Translations under genes and position numbers: made by a program
In this document: positions 16,703 to 25,734 of the stretch, piece after piece
Numbering within the stretch: the stretch's first letter is position 1
How the letters are laid out: every line of letters starts with the position of its first letter
Assembly: GCF_031458255.1 (NCBI RefSeq)
Contig: NZ_JAVDYC010000001.1
Span: 8,294,501-8,358,500 of the forward strand
DNA length: 64,000 nucleotides
Source: Catenuloplanes niger
GTDB taxonomy: Bacteria; Actinomycetota; Actinomycetes; Mycobacteriales; Micromonosporaceae
Direction: 5' to 3'
Notes under the pieces: generated by a model
Database searches by the model: none
What the model was told of the DNA's origin: nothing
What the model saw: the letters and a program-made list of their open reading frames with translations, nothing else

Positions 16703-17499
16703 CCACCATGGCCGTGTCCCACCGGTTGACGTTCCGCGGCGTGGTGGCGGGGGAGTGGACCAAGTTCTGGTCGCTGCGCTCGTCGTGGATCACGCTCGGC
16801 GTCTCGCTGCTGCTGATCGGCGCGCTCGGCGCGATCGCCGCGCTCGCCTGGTCACCGGAGACCGGCGGCGAGGTCGGGCCGCCCGGGCCGCTCGGGCCGG
16901 ACGGCGCGGACGCGGTGACGATCGCGATCTCCGGCACCACGTTCGCCTCGCTGGCGCTGGGCGTGCTCGGCGTGCTGGTCAGCGCCGGCGAGTACACCAC
17001 CGGCCTGATCCGGGCCACGCTCACGGCCGTACCGTCGCGGCTTCCGGTCCTCTGGGCGAAAGCCCTGGTCTACGGCCCGGTCGCGGTGATCGCCGGTGTC
17101 GCCGGCGCGTTCGGCGCGTTCGCGATCGGCATGCCGGTCCTGGACGGCGAGACCGTGTCGATGGCGCTGTCCGACGACGGCGTGCTGCGCAGCCTGTTCG
17201 GGGCCGGCCTCTACCTGGGCCTGGTCGGCGTGCTCGGCGTGGCGCTGGGCGTGCTGGTCCGCTCCAGCGCGGGCGGGATCGCGATCCTCGCCGGCGGCCT
17301 GCTGATCCTGCCCGGCCTGGCGATGCTGCTGCCGGCCGACTGGTACGACGCGATCGACGGCTACCTGCCGTCCACCGCCGGCTCCGAGATCATGTCGGCC
17401 ACCTCGGACCGGCCGTGGACCGGACTGGCGATCTTCGCCGGCTGGGTGGCCGTGACGCTCGCCGCGGCCGCGTACCGCCTGGTGAAGTCGGACGCATAG
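16699..17499 (+). CDS. ABC transporter permease (ABC-2-like)
   Basis: 266 residues with about six membrane segments. The N-terminus GVVAGEWTKFWSLRSSWITL is typical of permeases paired with bacitracin- or lantibiotic-type ATPases. It is coupled to the ATPase through an ATGA overlap and followed after 6 bp by the sensor kinase. It probably exports an antimicrobial or a cell-envelope compound; the substrate is unknown. Confidence 0.9.
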   Translation: MTTMAVSHRLTFRGVVAGEWTKFWSLRSSWITLGVSLLLIGALGAIAALAWSPETGGEVGPPGPLGPDGADAVTIAISGTTFASLALGVLGVLVSAGEYTTGLIRATLTAVPSRLPVLWAKALVYGPVAVIAGVAGAFGAFAIGMPVLDGETVSMALSDDGVLRSLFGAGLYLGLVGVLGVALGVLVRSSAGGIAILAGGLLILPGLAMLLPADWYDAIDGYLPSTAGSEIMSATSDRPWTGLAIFAGWVAVTLAAAAYRLVKSDA

Positions 17500-17505
17500 G
17501 CGACA

Positions 17506-18750
17506 ATGGGCTCGATGAGCGACACCTGGCTGCTGCGGGCGCAGCAGAGGCTGGCCGCCGCCGGACGGCGGCGGCCCTGGGTGCTGGACCTGCTCGTGAC
17601 GGTCCCGGTGATCCTGTCCGGGCTGCGCGACATCTTCGGCGACGACAAACCCGGGCACGGCGGGCCGTTCGGCGACCAGCAGTTCGGCACGCTCCCGCCC
17701 GCGGTCACGGCCGCGCTGGTCGCGGTGATGGTGGTCGCGCTCTGGTGGCGCCGCCGCGCCCCGGCCGTGGTGCTCGCGATCGTGCTGGCCGTGGTGCTCG
17801 GGTCGTGGCTGGCCGGCGCCTGGATCCAGTCCGGCATGGCGATGCTGCTGGCGCTGTACGCGCTGGCCCGGCACGGCAACCTGCGCACGCTCGCCTGGGC
17901 CTGCGCCGGCACCGCCGTGATGGTGGTGGCCGGCCTGTTCTTCCTGCTCTCCGTCGAGCACCCGTGGACCAGCGCGTTCTTCATGATCGGTACGGGGACC
18001 GCCGCGGTCGCGCTCGCGCTCACGGTCCGCACCCGCGCCGCCTACCTGGCCGCGCTCGAGGACCGCGCCCGCCGCCTGGAGGTCGAGCGGGACCAGCGGG
18101 AACGTCTGACCGCCGCGGCCGAACGGTCCCGGGTCGCCCGGGAGATGCACGACATCGTCGGCCACAACCTGTCCGTGATGATCGGCCTCGCGGACGGCGG
18201 CGCGGTGCTGGCCGCCAGCCGTGGCGAGTCGACCGCGGAGCCGCTGCGGCTGATCGGCGAGACCGGCCGCCAGGCGCTCGGCGAGCTGCGCCGCGTACTG
18301 GGCGTGCTGCGCGACGGCACCACGGACGCCCGGCTCAGCCCGCAGCCCGGCGTCGCCGACCTCGACGACCTGGTCCGCCGGGTCCGCGCGGCCGGGCTGA
18401 CCGTGGAGTACCGCACGGACGGCGACGTGCGCACGCTCGGCGGCGGGCTGCAGCTGACCGTCTACCGCATCGTGCAGGAGGCGCTGACCAACACGCTCAA
18501 ACACGCGGGCGCGGGCGCGCGGGCCACCGTCACCGTCCGGTCCGACGACGACACGGTACGGGTGACCGTCCGCGACACCGGCCCGGCCACCGGCTTCGTG
18601 CCGCCGGCCGGCGACGAGCCCGGGCACGGCCTGGCCGGCATCCGGGAGCGGGCCGGTCTCTACGGCGGCGAGGTGATCGCCGGACCGGACGCGGGCGGCG
18701 GCTGGCAGGTGGAGGCGCTGCTCAACGACCGGCCGGTGACGGTGGCATGA
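17506..18750 (+). CDS. NarL-group sensor histidine kinase
   Basis: 414 residues. The N-terminal 170 residues hold about four to five membrane segments with short loops, so the sensor sees the membrane or a membrane-bound signal. The HisKA_3 dimerisation box with the phospho-accepting His is SRVAREMHDIVGHNLSVMIG near residue 210. The ATPase domain has NTLKHAGAGARATVTV and GHGLAGIRERAGLYGG. The ATG at 17506 or 17515 may be the start. The response regulator overlaps its stop codon. Confidence 0.93.
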   Translation: MGSMSDTWLLRAQQRLAAAGRRRPWVLDLLVTVPVILSGLRDIFGDDKPGHGGPFGDQQFGTLPPAVTAALVAVMVVALWWRRRAPAVVLAIVLAVVLGSWLAGAWIQSGMAMLLALYALARHGNLRTLAWACAGTAVMVVAGLFFLLSVEHPWTSAFFMIGTGTAAVALALTVRTRAAYLAALEDRARRLEVERDQRERLTAAAERSRVAREMHDIVGHNLSVMIGLADGGAVLAASRGESTAEPLRLIGETGRQALGELRRVLGVLRDGTTDARLSPQPGVADLDDLVRRVRAAGLTVEYRTDGDVRTLGGGLQLTVYRIVQEALTNTLKHAGAGARATVTVRSDDDTVRVTVRDTGPATGFVPPAGDEPGHGLAGIRERAGLYGGEVIAGPDAGGGWQVEALLNDRPVTVA

Positions 18751-19403
18751 CCACCGTCCTGATCGTCGACGACCAGCCGTTGCAGCGGCTCGGCTTCCGC
18801 ATGCTGCTCGAGGGTACGCCCGGCATGTCCGCGGTCGGCGAGGCCGAGAACGGCACCCAGGCCGTCCGGATGGCCGCCGACCTGCGCCCGGACGTGGTGC
18901 TGATGGACGTGCGCATGCCCGGCATGGACGGCATCGAGGCGACCCGGCGGATCGTCGCCGGCGGCGGCCGTACCCGCGTGCTCATCCTGACCACGTTCGA
19001 CCTGGACGAGTACGTCTACGCCGGGCTGCGCGCCGGGGCCAGCGGTTTCCTGCTCAAGGACGCCCGGCCGGAGGAGTTGGTCGCCGGCATCCGCGCGGTC
19101 GACGTCGGCGACGCCGTGGTCGCGCCGCGGCTGACCCGGCGGCTGATGGAGGCGTACACCCGGGACCTGGCACCGTCGGCCGCCGGTGACCCGCGACTGA
19201 CCGCGCTGAGCGAGCGTGAGCACGAGGTCCTGGTCGCGATCGGCCGGGGCTGGACCAACACCGAGATCGCCGAGCGCCTGGTCCTGACGGAGTCGACGGT
19301 GAAGAAGCACGTCGGCCGGGTCCTCGCCAAGGTCGGTGCGCGCGACCGGGTGCAGGCGGTGATCGTCGCCTACGACACCGGCCTGGTCCGCCCCGGTGAA
19401 TGA
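18747..19403 (+). CDS. NarL/FixJ-family response regulator
   Basis: 218 residues. The receiver domain has the acidic VDD near residue 8, the phospho-accepting Asp in VVLMDVRMPG near residue 54, Thr in LILTTFD and Lys in FLLKDA. The LuxR-type helix-turn-helix is near residues 150-205 (LSEREHEVLVAIGRGWTNTE, IAERLVLTESTVKKHVGRV). The start overlaps the kinase stop (ATGA). It probably controls its own operon, and the 20-bp palindrome at 15683 is the first place to look for its binding site. Confidence 0.95.
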   Translation: MTTVLIVDDQPLQRLGFRMLLEGTPGMSAVGEAENGTQAVRMAADLRPDVVLMDVRMPGMDGIEATRRIVAGGGRTRVLILTTFDLDEYVYAGLRAGASGFLLKDARPEELVAGIRAVDVGDAVVAPRLTRRLMEAYTRDLAPSAAGDPRLTALSEREHEVLVAIGRGWTNTEIAERLVLTESTVKKHVGRVLAKVGARDRVQAVIVAYDTGLVRPGE

Positions 19404-19491
19404 CCCGGTCCCGGCCCGGACGGCACCCACCGCGTCCCGTTCGCGCCACCCGGCTTGCGCGACCGCCCCGCCGGCACGGAAGAATGCCCCC

Positions 19492-20298
19492 ATGACCGAG
19501 GATTCGGGGCATCCCGCCCACTCCACACTGGACACGTCGGTTCCGCACTCGGCACGGATCTGGAACTACTGGCTCGGCGGCAAGGACCACTTCGAGGTCG
19601 ACCGGGCCGCCGGCGACGAGGTGATCGCGCACATCCCGGACATCCCGATCGGGGCGAAGTCCGAGCGCCAGTTCCTCAAACGCGTGGTCAGCTTCCTGGT
19701 CGCCGAGGCCGGCATCCGCCAGTTCCTCGACGTCGGCACCGGCCTTCCCTCGGCGGACAACACGCACGAGGTCGCGCAGTCCCTCGACCCGCGCTGCCGG
19801 GTGCTCTACATCGACAACGACCCGCTGGTCATGGCGCACGCGCGGGCGCTGCTGAGCAGCGCACCCGAAGGCGCGTGCGACTACGTCGAGGCCGACCTGC
19901 GCGAGCCGGGGACGATCCTCGACGCCGCCCGCCGCACGCTCGACTTCTCCCAGCCCGTCGGGCTCATGCTGCTCGGCGTGGTCAACCACCTGATGGACGA
20001 CGACGTGGCGTACGGTGCCGTCGCCCAGCTGGTGCGGGCCATGCCGGCCGGCAGCTACCTGGTGCTCACCCACTCCACCGCCGAGATCCACGGCGAGCCG
20101 ATGCTGCGCGTCATGCGGGAGACCACCGAACGCGGCGGCACCCCGATCCGCGCCCGGACCAAGGCGGAGCTCGAACGCTTCTTCGACGGCCTGGAACTGC
20201 TCGAACCCGGCGTCGTGACCTGCTCCCGCTGGCGCCCCGAACCCGGCTCCGGCGAACCCGAGGTCTACCTCTTCGGCGGCGTCGGCCGGATCGGCTGA
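19492..20298 (+). CDS. SAM-dependent methyltransferase (DUF574/Methyltransf_19 type)
   Basis: 268 residues. The opening segment VPHSARIWNYWLGGKDHFEV is the signature of this actinobacterial family, which is abundant in Streptomyces and relatives but poorly characterised. The SAM-binding motif is QFLDVGTGLPSADNTHEV, followed by VLYIDNDPLVMAHA and YVEADLREPG. The acceptor is unknown. The ATG at 19492 gives the standard length. The gene is monocistronic, ending at a terminator shared with the convergent helicase gene. Confidence 0.9.
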   Translation: MTEDSGHPAHSTLDTSVPHSARIWNYWLGGKDHFEVDRAAGDEVIAHIPDIPIGAKSERQFLKRVVSFLVAEAGIRQFLDVGTGLPSADNTHEVAQSLDPRCRVLYIDNDPLVMAHARALLSSAPEGACDYVEADLREPGTILDAARRTLDFSQPVGLMLLGVVNHLMDDDVAYGAVAQLVRAMPAGSYLVLTHSTAEIHGEPMLRVMRETTERGGTPIRARTKAELERFFDGLELLEPGVVTCSRWRPEPGSGEPEVYLFGGVGRIG

Positions 20299-20350
20299 CC
20301 GGCCGACCGACGTCCGTCCCGCGCCCGACGGCGTGACGGCGCCGAGGCGA

Positions 20351-20381
20351 CGTCCCGCTGCCGGTCACCCGGAGCGGGACG
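20351..20381. terminator. Hairpin terminator between methyltransferase and helicase genes
   Basis: The arms CGTCCCGCT (20351-20359) and AGCGGGACG (20373-20381) enclose a second CCGG/CCGG pairing, which gives a long stem with one bulge between two convergent genes. Confidence 0.75.
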
Positions 20382-20389
20382 CGCCGGCG

Positions 20390-21976
20390 CTATCGTGACC
20401 GGCCACCCCGGCGGCCGGCGCCGACCCGGGCGCCGGCGGAGAAGGCGGCGGCCCCGGACGGCTGCGGTGCGGCGGGCTGACCGCCCGGTGCGCTGCCGGC
20501 CGCCTGCGACCGGGACTTGCGGCGCGGACTGGGCGTCTCCGCGGCGGCGGCCGGTTTCCGGGACCGGGACCGGCCGGTCGCGCCGGCCGTCTCCCCGGTG
20601 GCAGCCGGCTTTCGGGAGCGGGACCGGCCGGACGTGCCGGCCGTCTCCGCGGTCGCGGCCGGTTTCCGGGACCGGGACCGCCCGGACGTGCCGGACGTCT
20701 CCGCGGCGGTGGCCGCCTTCCGGGGACGGTTCCGGCCGGCCGCGCGGGCGGGCTCGGCGGCGTCCGCGGCCGGCGGCGCGACCAGCGTGCGGGGTCCGGG
20801 GGCGATCTGGTGCAGCAGCGGGTCGCCGGGCCCCAGGCGGGTGGTCGTGGCGGTGATGCCGGCCTTGCGGGCGAGGTGACGGACGTCGTCGACCTGGTCG
20901 TCGGTCATCAGCGTGACGACCGTGCCGGTCGCGCCGGCCCGCGCGGTCCGGCCGGAGCGGTGCAGATATGCCTTGAACTCCGCCGGCGGGTCCGCGTGGA
21001 CGACGAGCGAGACGTCGTCGACGTGGATGCCGCGAGCCGCGATGTCGGTCGCCACCAGCGTGGTGGCGGAGCCGCTGGCGAACGCGGTCAGGTTACGGCT
21101 GCGCGCGTTCTGCCCCAGGTTGCCGTGCAGCTCTATGGCGGGCACACCGGCCTGGACGAGCTGGCGGGTGAGCGTCTTCGCCCGCCGTTTCGTGCGGGCG
21201 AAGACCAGCGTGCGGCCCGGCGCGGCGGCCAGGTCGACCAGCACGGTCAGCATGTCCCGCTGGCCGATGTGCAGCATGTGGTGCGGCACGGTGACCGGCG
21301 CCGCGACCGAGTCGATGCTGTGCGTGATCGGGTCGGTGAGGTAGCGCCGGACCAGGACGTCGACGCCGGCGTCCAGCGTGGCCGAGAAGAGCAGCCGCTG
21401 GGCCTGACGCGGGGTCTGGTCGAGCAGCCGCCGGACGACCGGCAGGAAACCGAGGTCGGCCATGTGGTCGGCCTCGTCGAGAACGGTGATCTCCACCGAG
21501 TCGAGGTTGGCGTGACCGCTCTCCACCAGGTCGAGGAGCCGGCCCGGGCAGGCGACCAGCACGTCGGCGCCGGCCCGCAGCCCGGCGATCTGCCGGCTCG
21601 CGCTCACTCCGCCGTACACCGTCAGGGTGCGCAGCGACACGGCCGCCGCCAGGGGCGCCATCGACGCCTCGATCTGTGCGGCGAGCTCGCGGGTCGGTGC
21701 CAGGATCAGGGCGCGGGGCCGGCCCTGGCGGCGCGGCGCGGGACGCGCCGTCAGCCGGGCCAGGAGCGGCACCGCGAAGGCGTAGGTCTTGCCCGACCCG
21801 GTGCGCCCGCGGCCGAGGACGTCACGTCCGGCGAGCGCGTCCGGCAGCGTCGCGGCCTGGATCGGGAACGGGGTGGTGACACCGTTCGCGGCCAGCGCCT
21901 CGACGATCGGAGCGGGCACGCCCAGCTCGTGGAACGTGGTGGGGGAAGCAGTCGAACGAGGGCGGCGCGCCGCCAT
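20390..21976 (-). CDS. DEAD-box RNA helicase with a repetitive basic tail
   Basis: 528 residues. All helicase motifs are present: Q motif FHELGVPAPIVEAL and FPIQ, Walker A GRTGSGKT, PTRELAAQI, LDEADHM (motif II), FSATLD, TLVFARTKRRAKTL, TDIAARGIHVDDV and YLHRSGRTARAG. The last 140 residues are low-complexity and rich in Arg, Ser, Lys and Ala, with three 18-residue repeats around GRSRSRKPAAT. Such tails bind RNA in bacterial DEAD-box proteins of the CsdA/RhlE type. It probably remodels structured RNA or helps ribosome assembly, often at low temperature. ATG start at 21976 after GGAGA. The long divergent upstream region could hold a long leader. Confidence 0.95.
   Translation of the reverse strand: MAARRPRSTASPTTFHELGVPAPIVEALAANGVTTPFPIQAATLPDALAGRDVLGRGRTGSGKTYAFAVPLLARLTARPAPRRQGRPRALILAPTRELAAQIEASMAPLAAAVSLRTLTVYGGVSASRQIAGLRAGADVLVACPGRLLDLVESGHANLDSVEITVLDEADHMADLGFLPVVRRLLDQTPRQAQRLLFSATLDAGVDVLVRRYLTDPITHSIDSVAAPVTVPHHMLHIGQRDMLTVLVDLAAAPGRTLVFARTKRRAKTLTRQLVQAGVPAIELHGNLGQNARSRNLTAFASGSATTLVATDIAARGIHVDDVSLVVHADPPAEFKAYLHRSGRTARAGATGTVVTLMTDDQVDDVRHLARKAGITATTTRLGPGDPLLHQIAPGPRTLVAPPAADAAEPARAAGRNRPRKAATAAETSGTSGRSRSRKPAATAETAGTSGRSRSRKPAATGETAGATGRSRSRKPAAAAETPSPRRKSRSQAAGSAPGGQPAAPQPSGAAAFSAGARVGAGRRGGRSR
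20540..20705 (-). repeat. 54-bp tandem repeat inside the helicase gene
   Basis: About three in-frame copies of a 54-bp unit encode the 18-residue RSRSRKPAA(T/A) repeats of the helicase tail. Copies differ mostly at a few positions, as expected for a coding minisatellite. Confidence 0.7.
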
Positions 21977-22310
21977 GCAGTCTCCGAACGTGGAAGGGTG
22001 TGCTGCCCGGCACCGGCCGGCGGCCGGGTGCACCGCAGCCGCGGTCGAGCGCGGCGGGGACAGAACAGTGGAACCGTACGCCCAATGTACCCGAGCGGTG
22101 CCGGGGTGTTCCGGTCCCGGGGATCTCCACGGCGCGCCAGGGCCACCCCGGGCCCGGGCGAGGGCGGTCCGGCGCGCGCCGTGGCGGGGGACGCCGCCGC
22201 CCGCGCGCGGCAATCGGGGGTGCTCCGGTGGGGTTCGCTCGGCGCAAATCCCGGATGGCGGCTGACCCGGCGGCGTTAAATAACCACAAAGACCTACAGA
22301 AGGGAATAAT
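21977..22310. other. Divergent intergenic region between helicase and SIMPL genes
   Basis: No gene is supported here. The 30 bases before the SIMPL start are strikingly AT-rich (TTAAATAACC and CCACAAAGACCTAC), in contrast to the surroundings, and provide the AGAAGGGA ribosome-binding site. No convincing -35/-10 pair was found for either gene. A block around 22280-22305 resembles one upstream of the subtilisin gene at 60615-60638. Confidence 0.4.
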
Positions 22311-23060
22311 ATGAGGAATTTCCGCGCCGCGTTGCCGGTACGCGTCGTCCTGGCCACGCTCGTCGTGCTTCCGCTGTCGTTGTTCGGTGGCCGTCCGGCG
22401 GCCGCCGCGTCGGATCCGGCCGCAAGCCAGGCCCGGGAGGGCGTCGTGGTCAGCGGGACGGGCGAGGTGTTCGGCGAGCCGGACCTGCTCGTCGCGACCT
22501 TCGCGGCCGAGGCCGGCGCGCCCACGGTCAGCGAGGCCATGGACGGCGCCGGCGCGGGGATCACCCGGATGCGCGACGCGCTGGTCCGCGCCGGCGTCGC
22601 CCGGGCCGACCTGCAGACCTCGGACGTCACGCTCCGAGCGCGGGAGAACGAGGACAAGAAGATCACCGGCTACACCGCGCACCAGGGCCTGACCGCGACG
22701 GTACGGGACGTGCCGCGGGCCGGGACGATCATGTCCGCCACGATCGCGGCCGGCGGTGACGCGGCGCGGCTGCACGGCGTGACGTTCGCGATCGAGAACC
22801 GGTCCGCGCTGCTCGTCCGGGCCCGGGAGAAGGCGTTCGCCGACGCCCGCGGAAAGGCCGAGCTGTATGCCCGGCAGGCGGGCCGGTCGCTCGGCCGGGT
22901 GGTCCGGGTGAGCGAGGAGAGCTCCGGCTACCACGGCGGGTCCGCCGACTACAGCCTCTCGGCGGACGCGGCGGTGCCGGTCGAACCGGGCCGCCAGCCG
23001 GTGTCGGTGACCGTCGTCGTGGAGTGGGCCTTCCCACCGGCCACCGGCACCCTGCGGTAA
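22311..23060 (+). CDS. Secreted SIMPL-domain (DUF541) protein
   Basis: 249 residues. Residues 1-33 are a Sec signal peptide (VVLATLVVLPLSLFGG, AAAA cleavage region). The rest is a SIMPL/DUF541 domain: VVVSGTGEVFGEPDLLVATF at its start, KAFADARGKAELYARQAGRS near the middle, and VSVTVVVEWAF at the end. Family members form periplasmic or surface oligomers; their role is not settled. Strong ribosome-binding site. It ends in a long hairpin. No partner gene is apparent. Confidence 0.92.
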   Translation: MRNFRAALPVRVVLATLVVLPLSLFGGRPAAAASDPAASQAREGVVVSGTGEVFGEPDLLVATFAAEAGAPTVSEAMDGAGAGITRMRDALVRAGVARADLQTSDVTLRARENEDKKITGYTAHQGLTATVRDVPRAGTIMSATIAAGGDAARLHGVTFAIENRSALLVRAREKAFADARGKAELYARQAGRSLGRVVRVSEESSGYHGGSADYSLSADAAVPVEPGRQPVSVTVVVEWAFPPATGTLR

Positions 23061-23093
23061 CGGCCCTCCGACGCGGAGCCCGGCTCCGAACCC

Positions 23094-23139
23094 GCGGCCG
23101 CGGTTCGCCTCACCGGCCGGTGACGCGAACCGCGGCCGC
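23094..23139 (+). terminator. Long cruciform-like terminator after the SIMPL gene
   Basis: Perfect 15-bp arms (23094-23108 and 23125-23139) flank a 16-base loop that itself contains the 14-bp palindrome TCACCGGCCGGTGA. The remainder of the gap to 23413 shows no gene with convincing codon bias and no other feature. Confidence 0.75.
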
Positions 23140-23413
23140 ACCGCTCCGGCGGGCACGGGACCGACGCGCTCGACGACGACCATGGCGCCGGCCGGGACAA
23201 CGGGACCGGATCAGCCCCACCGTCGCCGCGGCGTGGGTTTCGTGGTCGTCGCCCTCGGGTGTCCCGCCGCCGAGCCGCGACCGCTGTTCCCGCCGGTGCA
23301 CGGCGTGCGAGGTGACGGAGGTGGGCGCGGTGCTCGTACCGGCGGCGGCCACCGCCGGGTGACGACGCGTTCCGCCGGCGGGCGGTCCGTCGCGGTAACG
23401 GCAGCGGGCGGGA

Positions 23414-24241
23414 TCAGGTCTGGATCCGGGGTCGATCCACGAGCGTGCTCAGCAGGGCCAGGTTGTCGGCGCTGGGCGTGCCGGGCTCGGCCGCGTAGAC
23501 GATCAGCTGCTGGGCCCGGGCGCCGCGTACGTCGAAGGCGAAGTAGGTCAGGGCGAGCTCACCCACATCGGGGTGGGAGAAGACCTTCGGCTCATGGCGT
23601 TTGGAGCGGACCCGTTGTCGTCCCCAGATCTCCCGGAAATCCTCGCTCTGCTCGCTCAGCTCGGTCACCAGCTCGGCGATCCGGCGGTCCCCGGGGTTCC
23701 GGCCGCTCGCCTCGCGCAGGTTGCCCACGGCCGCCTCGGCGGCCCGCTGCCAGTCGGTGTAGAAGCGCCGGCCCTCCGGGTCGAGGAAGGTCATCCGCAG
23801 CAGATTGTCGTGCTTCTCGAAACCGCGGTAGAGCGCGGCCGCCAGCGGGTTGCGGGCCAGCACGTCGAGCGCGTCGGAGAGGACGAACGCGGGCGTCGTG
23901 GGCCATGCCGTCAGCAGCCGCGCCAGTTCCGGATCGGCCCGCGGGCGCGGGGCGCTGCCGGTGGCCGGGGGCAGGAGACCGGCGAGCCGGAACGCATGCG
24001 CCCGGGCGTCCGGGTCGAGGCCGAGCCCGGTCGCCAGCGCCTCGATGATCTGGATCGAGGGGTTCTTCTCGCGGCCCTGTTCCAGGCGCGTGTAGTAGTC
24101 GACGCTCACCCCGGTGAGCACGGCCACCTCTTCCCGGCGCAGTCCGTGGACCCGGCGCAGCCCGTGCGAGGGCAGCCCGGTCTGTTCCGGGGTCAGCGCG
24201 GCGCGTTGGGCCCGCAGGAATTCACCCAGTTCCGGTTGCAT
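23414..24241 (-). CDS. XRE-family regulator with MmyB-like ligand-binding domain
   Basis: 275 residues. An XRE helix-turn-helix occupies about residues 8-80 (GLRREEVAVLTGVSVDYYTR, then LEQGREKNPSIQIIEAL). The MmyB-like domain follows, with FVLSDALDVLARNPLAAALY and the terminal LIVYAAEPGTPSADNLALLS. It probably represses the divergent MFS-SDR operon and is relieved by a small molecule that the operon exports or reduces. The ATG at 24241 lies six bases after a TAGGCT box (minus strand), so the mRNA may be leaderless. Confidence 0.93.
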   Translation of the reverse strand: MQPELGEFLRAQRAALTPEQTGLPSHGLRRVHGLRREEVAVLTGVSVDYYTRLEQGREKNPSIQIIEALATGLGLDPDARAHAFRLAGLLPPATGSAPRPRADPELARLLTAWPTTPAFVLSDALDVLARNPLAAALYRGFEKHDNLLRMTFLDPEGRRFYTDWQRAAEAAVGNLREASGRNPGDRRIAELVTELSEQSEDFREIWGRQRVRSKRHEPKVFSHPDVGELALTYFAFDVRGARAQQLIVYAAEPGTPSADNLALLSTLVDRPRIQT

Positions 24242-24247
24242 GCGCTC

Positions 24248-24294
24248 AGCCTAGGAACGCGGCGGCCGTTCTGCCTGGTCCCGCGGCGACCAGG
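24248..24294. promoter_or_regulatory. Two dyads with 7-base centres in the XRE/MFS divergent region
   Basis: GAACG-N7-CGTTC (24255-24271) and CCTGGTC-N7-GACCAGG (24274-24294) lie side by side, next to the minus-strand -10 TAGGCT (24248-24253). Equal spacing suggests tandem sites for a single dimeric regulator, presumably the adjacent XRE protein. Confidence 0.5.
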
Positions 24295-24342
24295 GAGAGC
24301 GCGACCTGTTTCCGGCCACGGTCGCGAGGTGGTGTGGGATGC

Positions 24343-25710
24343 ATGAACGCGACGCTGTCTCCGACGGGGCGCACCGGGACCGCAGTGGGACTGCCACTGC
24401 TCGTCCTGCTGTGCACCGCGCACTTCATGGATGCGATCGACCTGTCCGACGTCACGGTGGCACTGCCCGCGATCCAGGCGGATCTCGGGCTCGGCGCCGG
24501 CGCGCTCGGCTGGGTGGTCGCCGCCTACCTGCTCGGGTACGGAGGATTCCTGCTCCTCGGCGGCCGGGTGGCCGACGTCTGGGGCGCCCGGCGGGTCCTC
24601 CTGGTGGCCACCGCGGTGTTCCTGGCCGCCGGGGCCGTCGGGACGTTCGCCCCGGACGGCGCCACCCTGATCGCGGCCCGGCTGGTCAAGGGGGTGGCCG
24701 CCGCCTTCCTGGCGCCCGCCTCGCTGGCGCTGATCTCGACCCGCTGGCCGGAGGGCCCGGCCCGGGGCAAGGCGCTGGGGGCGTACGCGACCGCGGGCGC
24801 AGCCGGTTTTGTGGGCGGGCTGGTGCTCGGCGGCGCGGTGACCGAGGTGTCGTGGCGGCTGGCCATGGCGCTGCCGCTGCCCTTCGCGGTGGCCGTGCTC
24901 CTGCTGGCGCCGCGCCTGATCCCGCGCGGTGGCCCGGTCACCCGTGAGCCCCTGGACCTGACCGGGGCCGTCCTCGCCACCGGCGGCTTCTCCGCCCTGG
25001 TGCTGGCGCTGACCACCGGGCCGCAGCTCGGCTGGGCCGGCCCGGTGACGCTCGTCACGGCCGTCGCCGCCGTGCTGGCCCTGGTCGGATTCGTGCTGCG
25101 GGAGCGGCACGCCCCGGCGCCGCTGCTGCCGCTCGACTACCTGGCCGGCCGGACCGCCGCCGGCAGCGCCCTGGCGATCGCCTGCCTGTGGGCGGCCTAC
25201 AGCGGCTTCGCCTTCCTGGCCACGCTGGCCTTCCAGAACGTGCTGGGCTGGTCGCCGCTGCAGGCGGCGCTCGCCTTCGCGCCGATCGGGCTGGTCAACG
25301 GTGTGCTGGCCCCGCAGGCCGGCAAGCTGGCGAGCCGGATCGGCGTGCGCCCGATGGTGGTCGGCGGCATGGTGCTGCTCACGCTGTCGTACGCGCTCTT
25401 CTTCCGGCTCGAGCCCGGGGCCGGTTTCGTCTCGGTCGTCCTGCCGGTGATGGCGGTCAACGGAGTCGGCATCGCCGCCACGTTCGCCCCGCTCAACATG
25501 GCCGCCCTGGGCGCGGCCCCGGCCGGTCGGCAGGGACTGGCCGCGTCCGTGCTGGGAGCGGCCCAGCAGATCGGCGGCGCCGTCGGCCTGGCCGCGGTCA
25601 CCGCCGGCGTGCACGGCGCCGGGCTCACCGGCTACACGTTCGCCACCGCGCTGATCGTGGCCGTCTCGGCCGCCGGGGTGCTCTGCGCCCTCGTCCTTCG
25701 TACCCGATGA
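24343..25710 (+). CDS. MFS drug-efflux-type transporter
   Basis: 455 residues with 12-14 predicted membrane helices. Motif A is GGRVADVWGARRVLL near residue 68, and the N-terminus has FMDAIDLSDVTVALPAIQAD, the DHA2 (QacA/EmrB-like) signature with an acidic pair in helix 1. It is expected to export hydrophobic compounds by proton antiport. A GTG nine bases upstream is in frame, but the ATG at 24343 was preferred. It is followed 24 bp later by an SDR gene. Confidence 0.92.
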   Translation: MNATLSPTGRTGTAVGLPLLVLLCTAHFMDAIDLSDVTVALPAIQADLGLGAGALGWVVAAYLLGYGGFLLLGGRVADVWGARRVLLVATAVFLAAGAVGTFAPDGATLIAARLVKGVAAAFLAPASLALISTRWPEGPARGKALGAYATAGAAGFVGGLVLGGAVTEVSWRLAMALPLPFAVAVLLLAPRLIPRGGPVTREPLDLTGAVLATGGFSALVLALTTGPQLGWAGPVTLVTAVAAVLALVGFVLRERHAPAPLLPLDYLAGRTAAGSALAIACLWAAYSGFAFLATLAFQNVLGWSPLQAALAFAPIGLVNGVLAPQAGKLASRIGVRPMVVGGMVLLTLSYALFFRLEPGAGFVSVVLPVMAVNGVGIAATFAPLNMAALGAAPAGRQGLAASVLGAAQQIGGAVGLAAVTAGVHGAGLTGYTFATALIVAVSAAGVLCALVLRTR

Positions 25711-25734
25711 ATCGTCCTCGAAAGGAATCATGAC

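Noticed and set aside
22080-22310. Cold-shock leader for the DEAD-box gene
   Set aside because: The long upstream region would allow it, but no promoter or conserved cold-shock box could be read.
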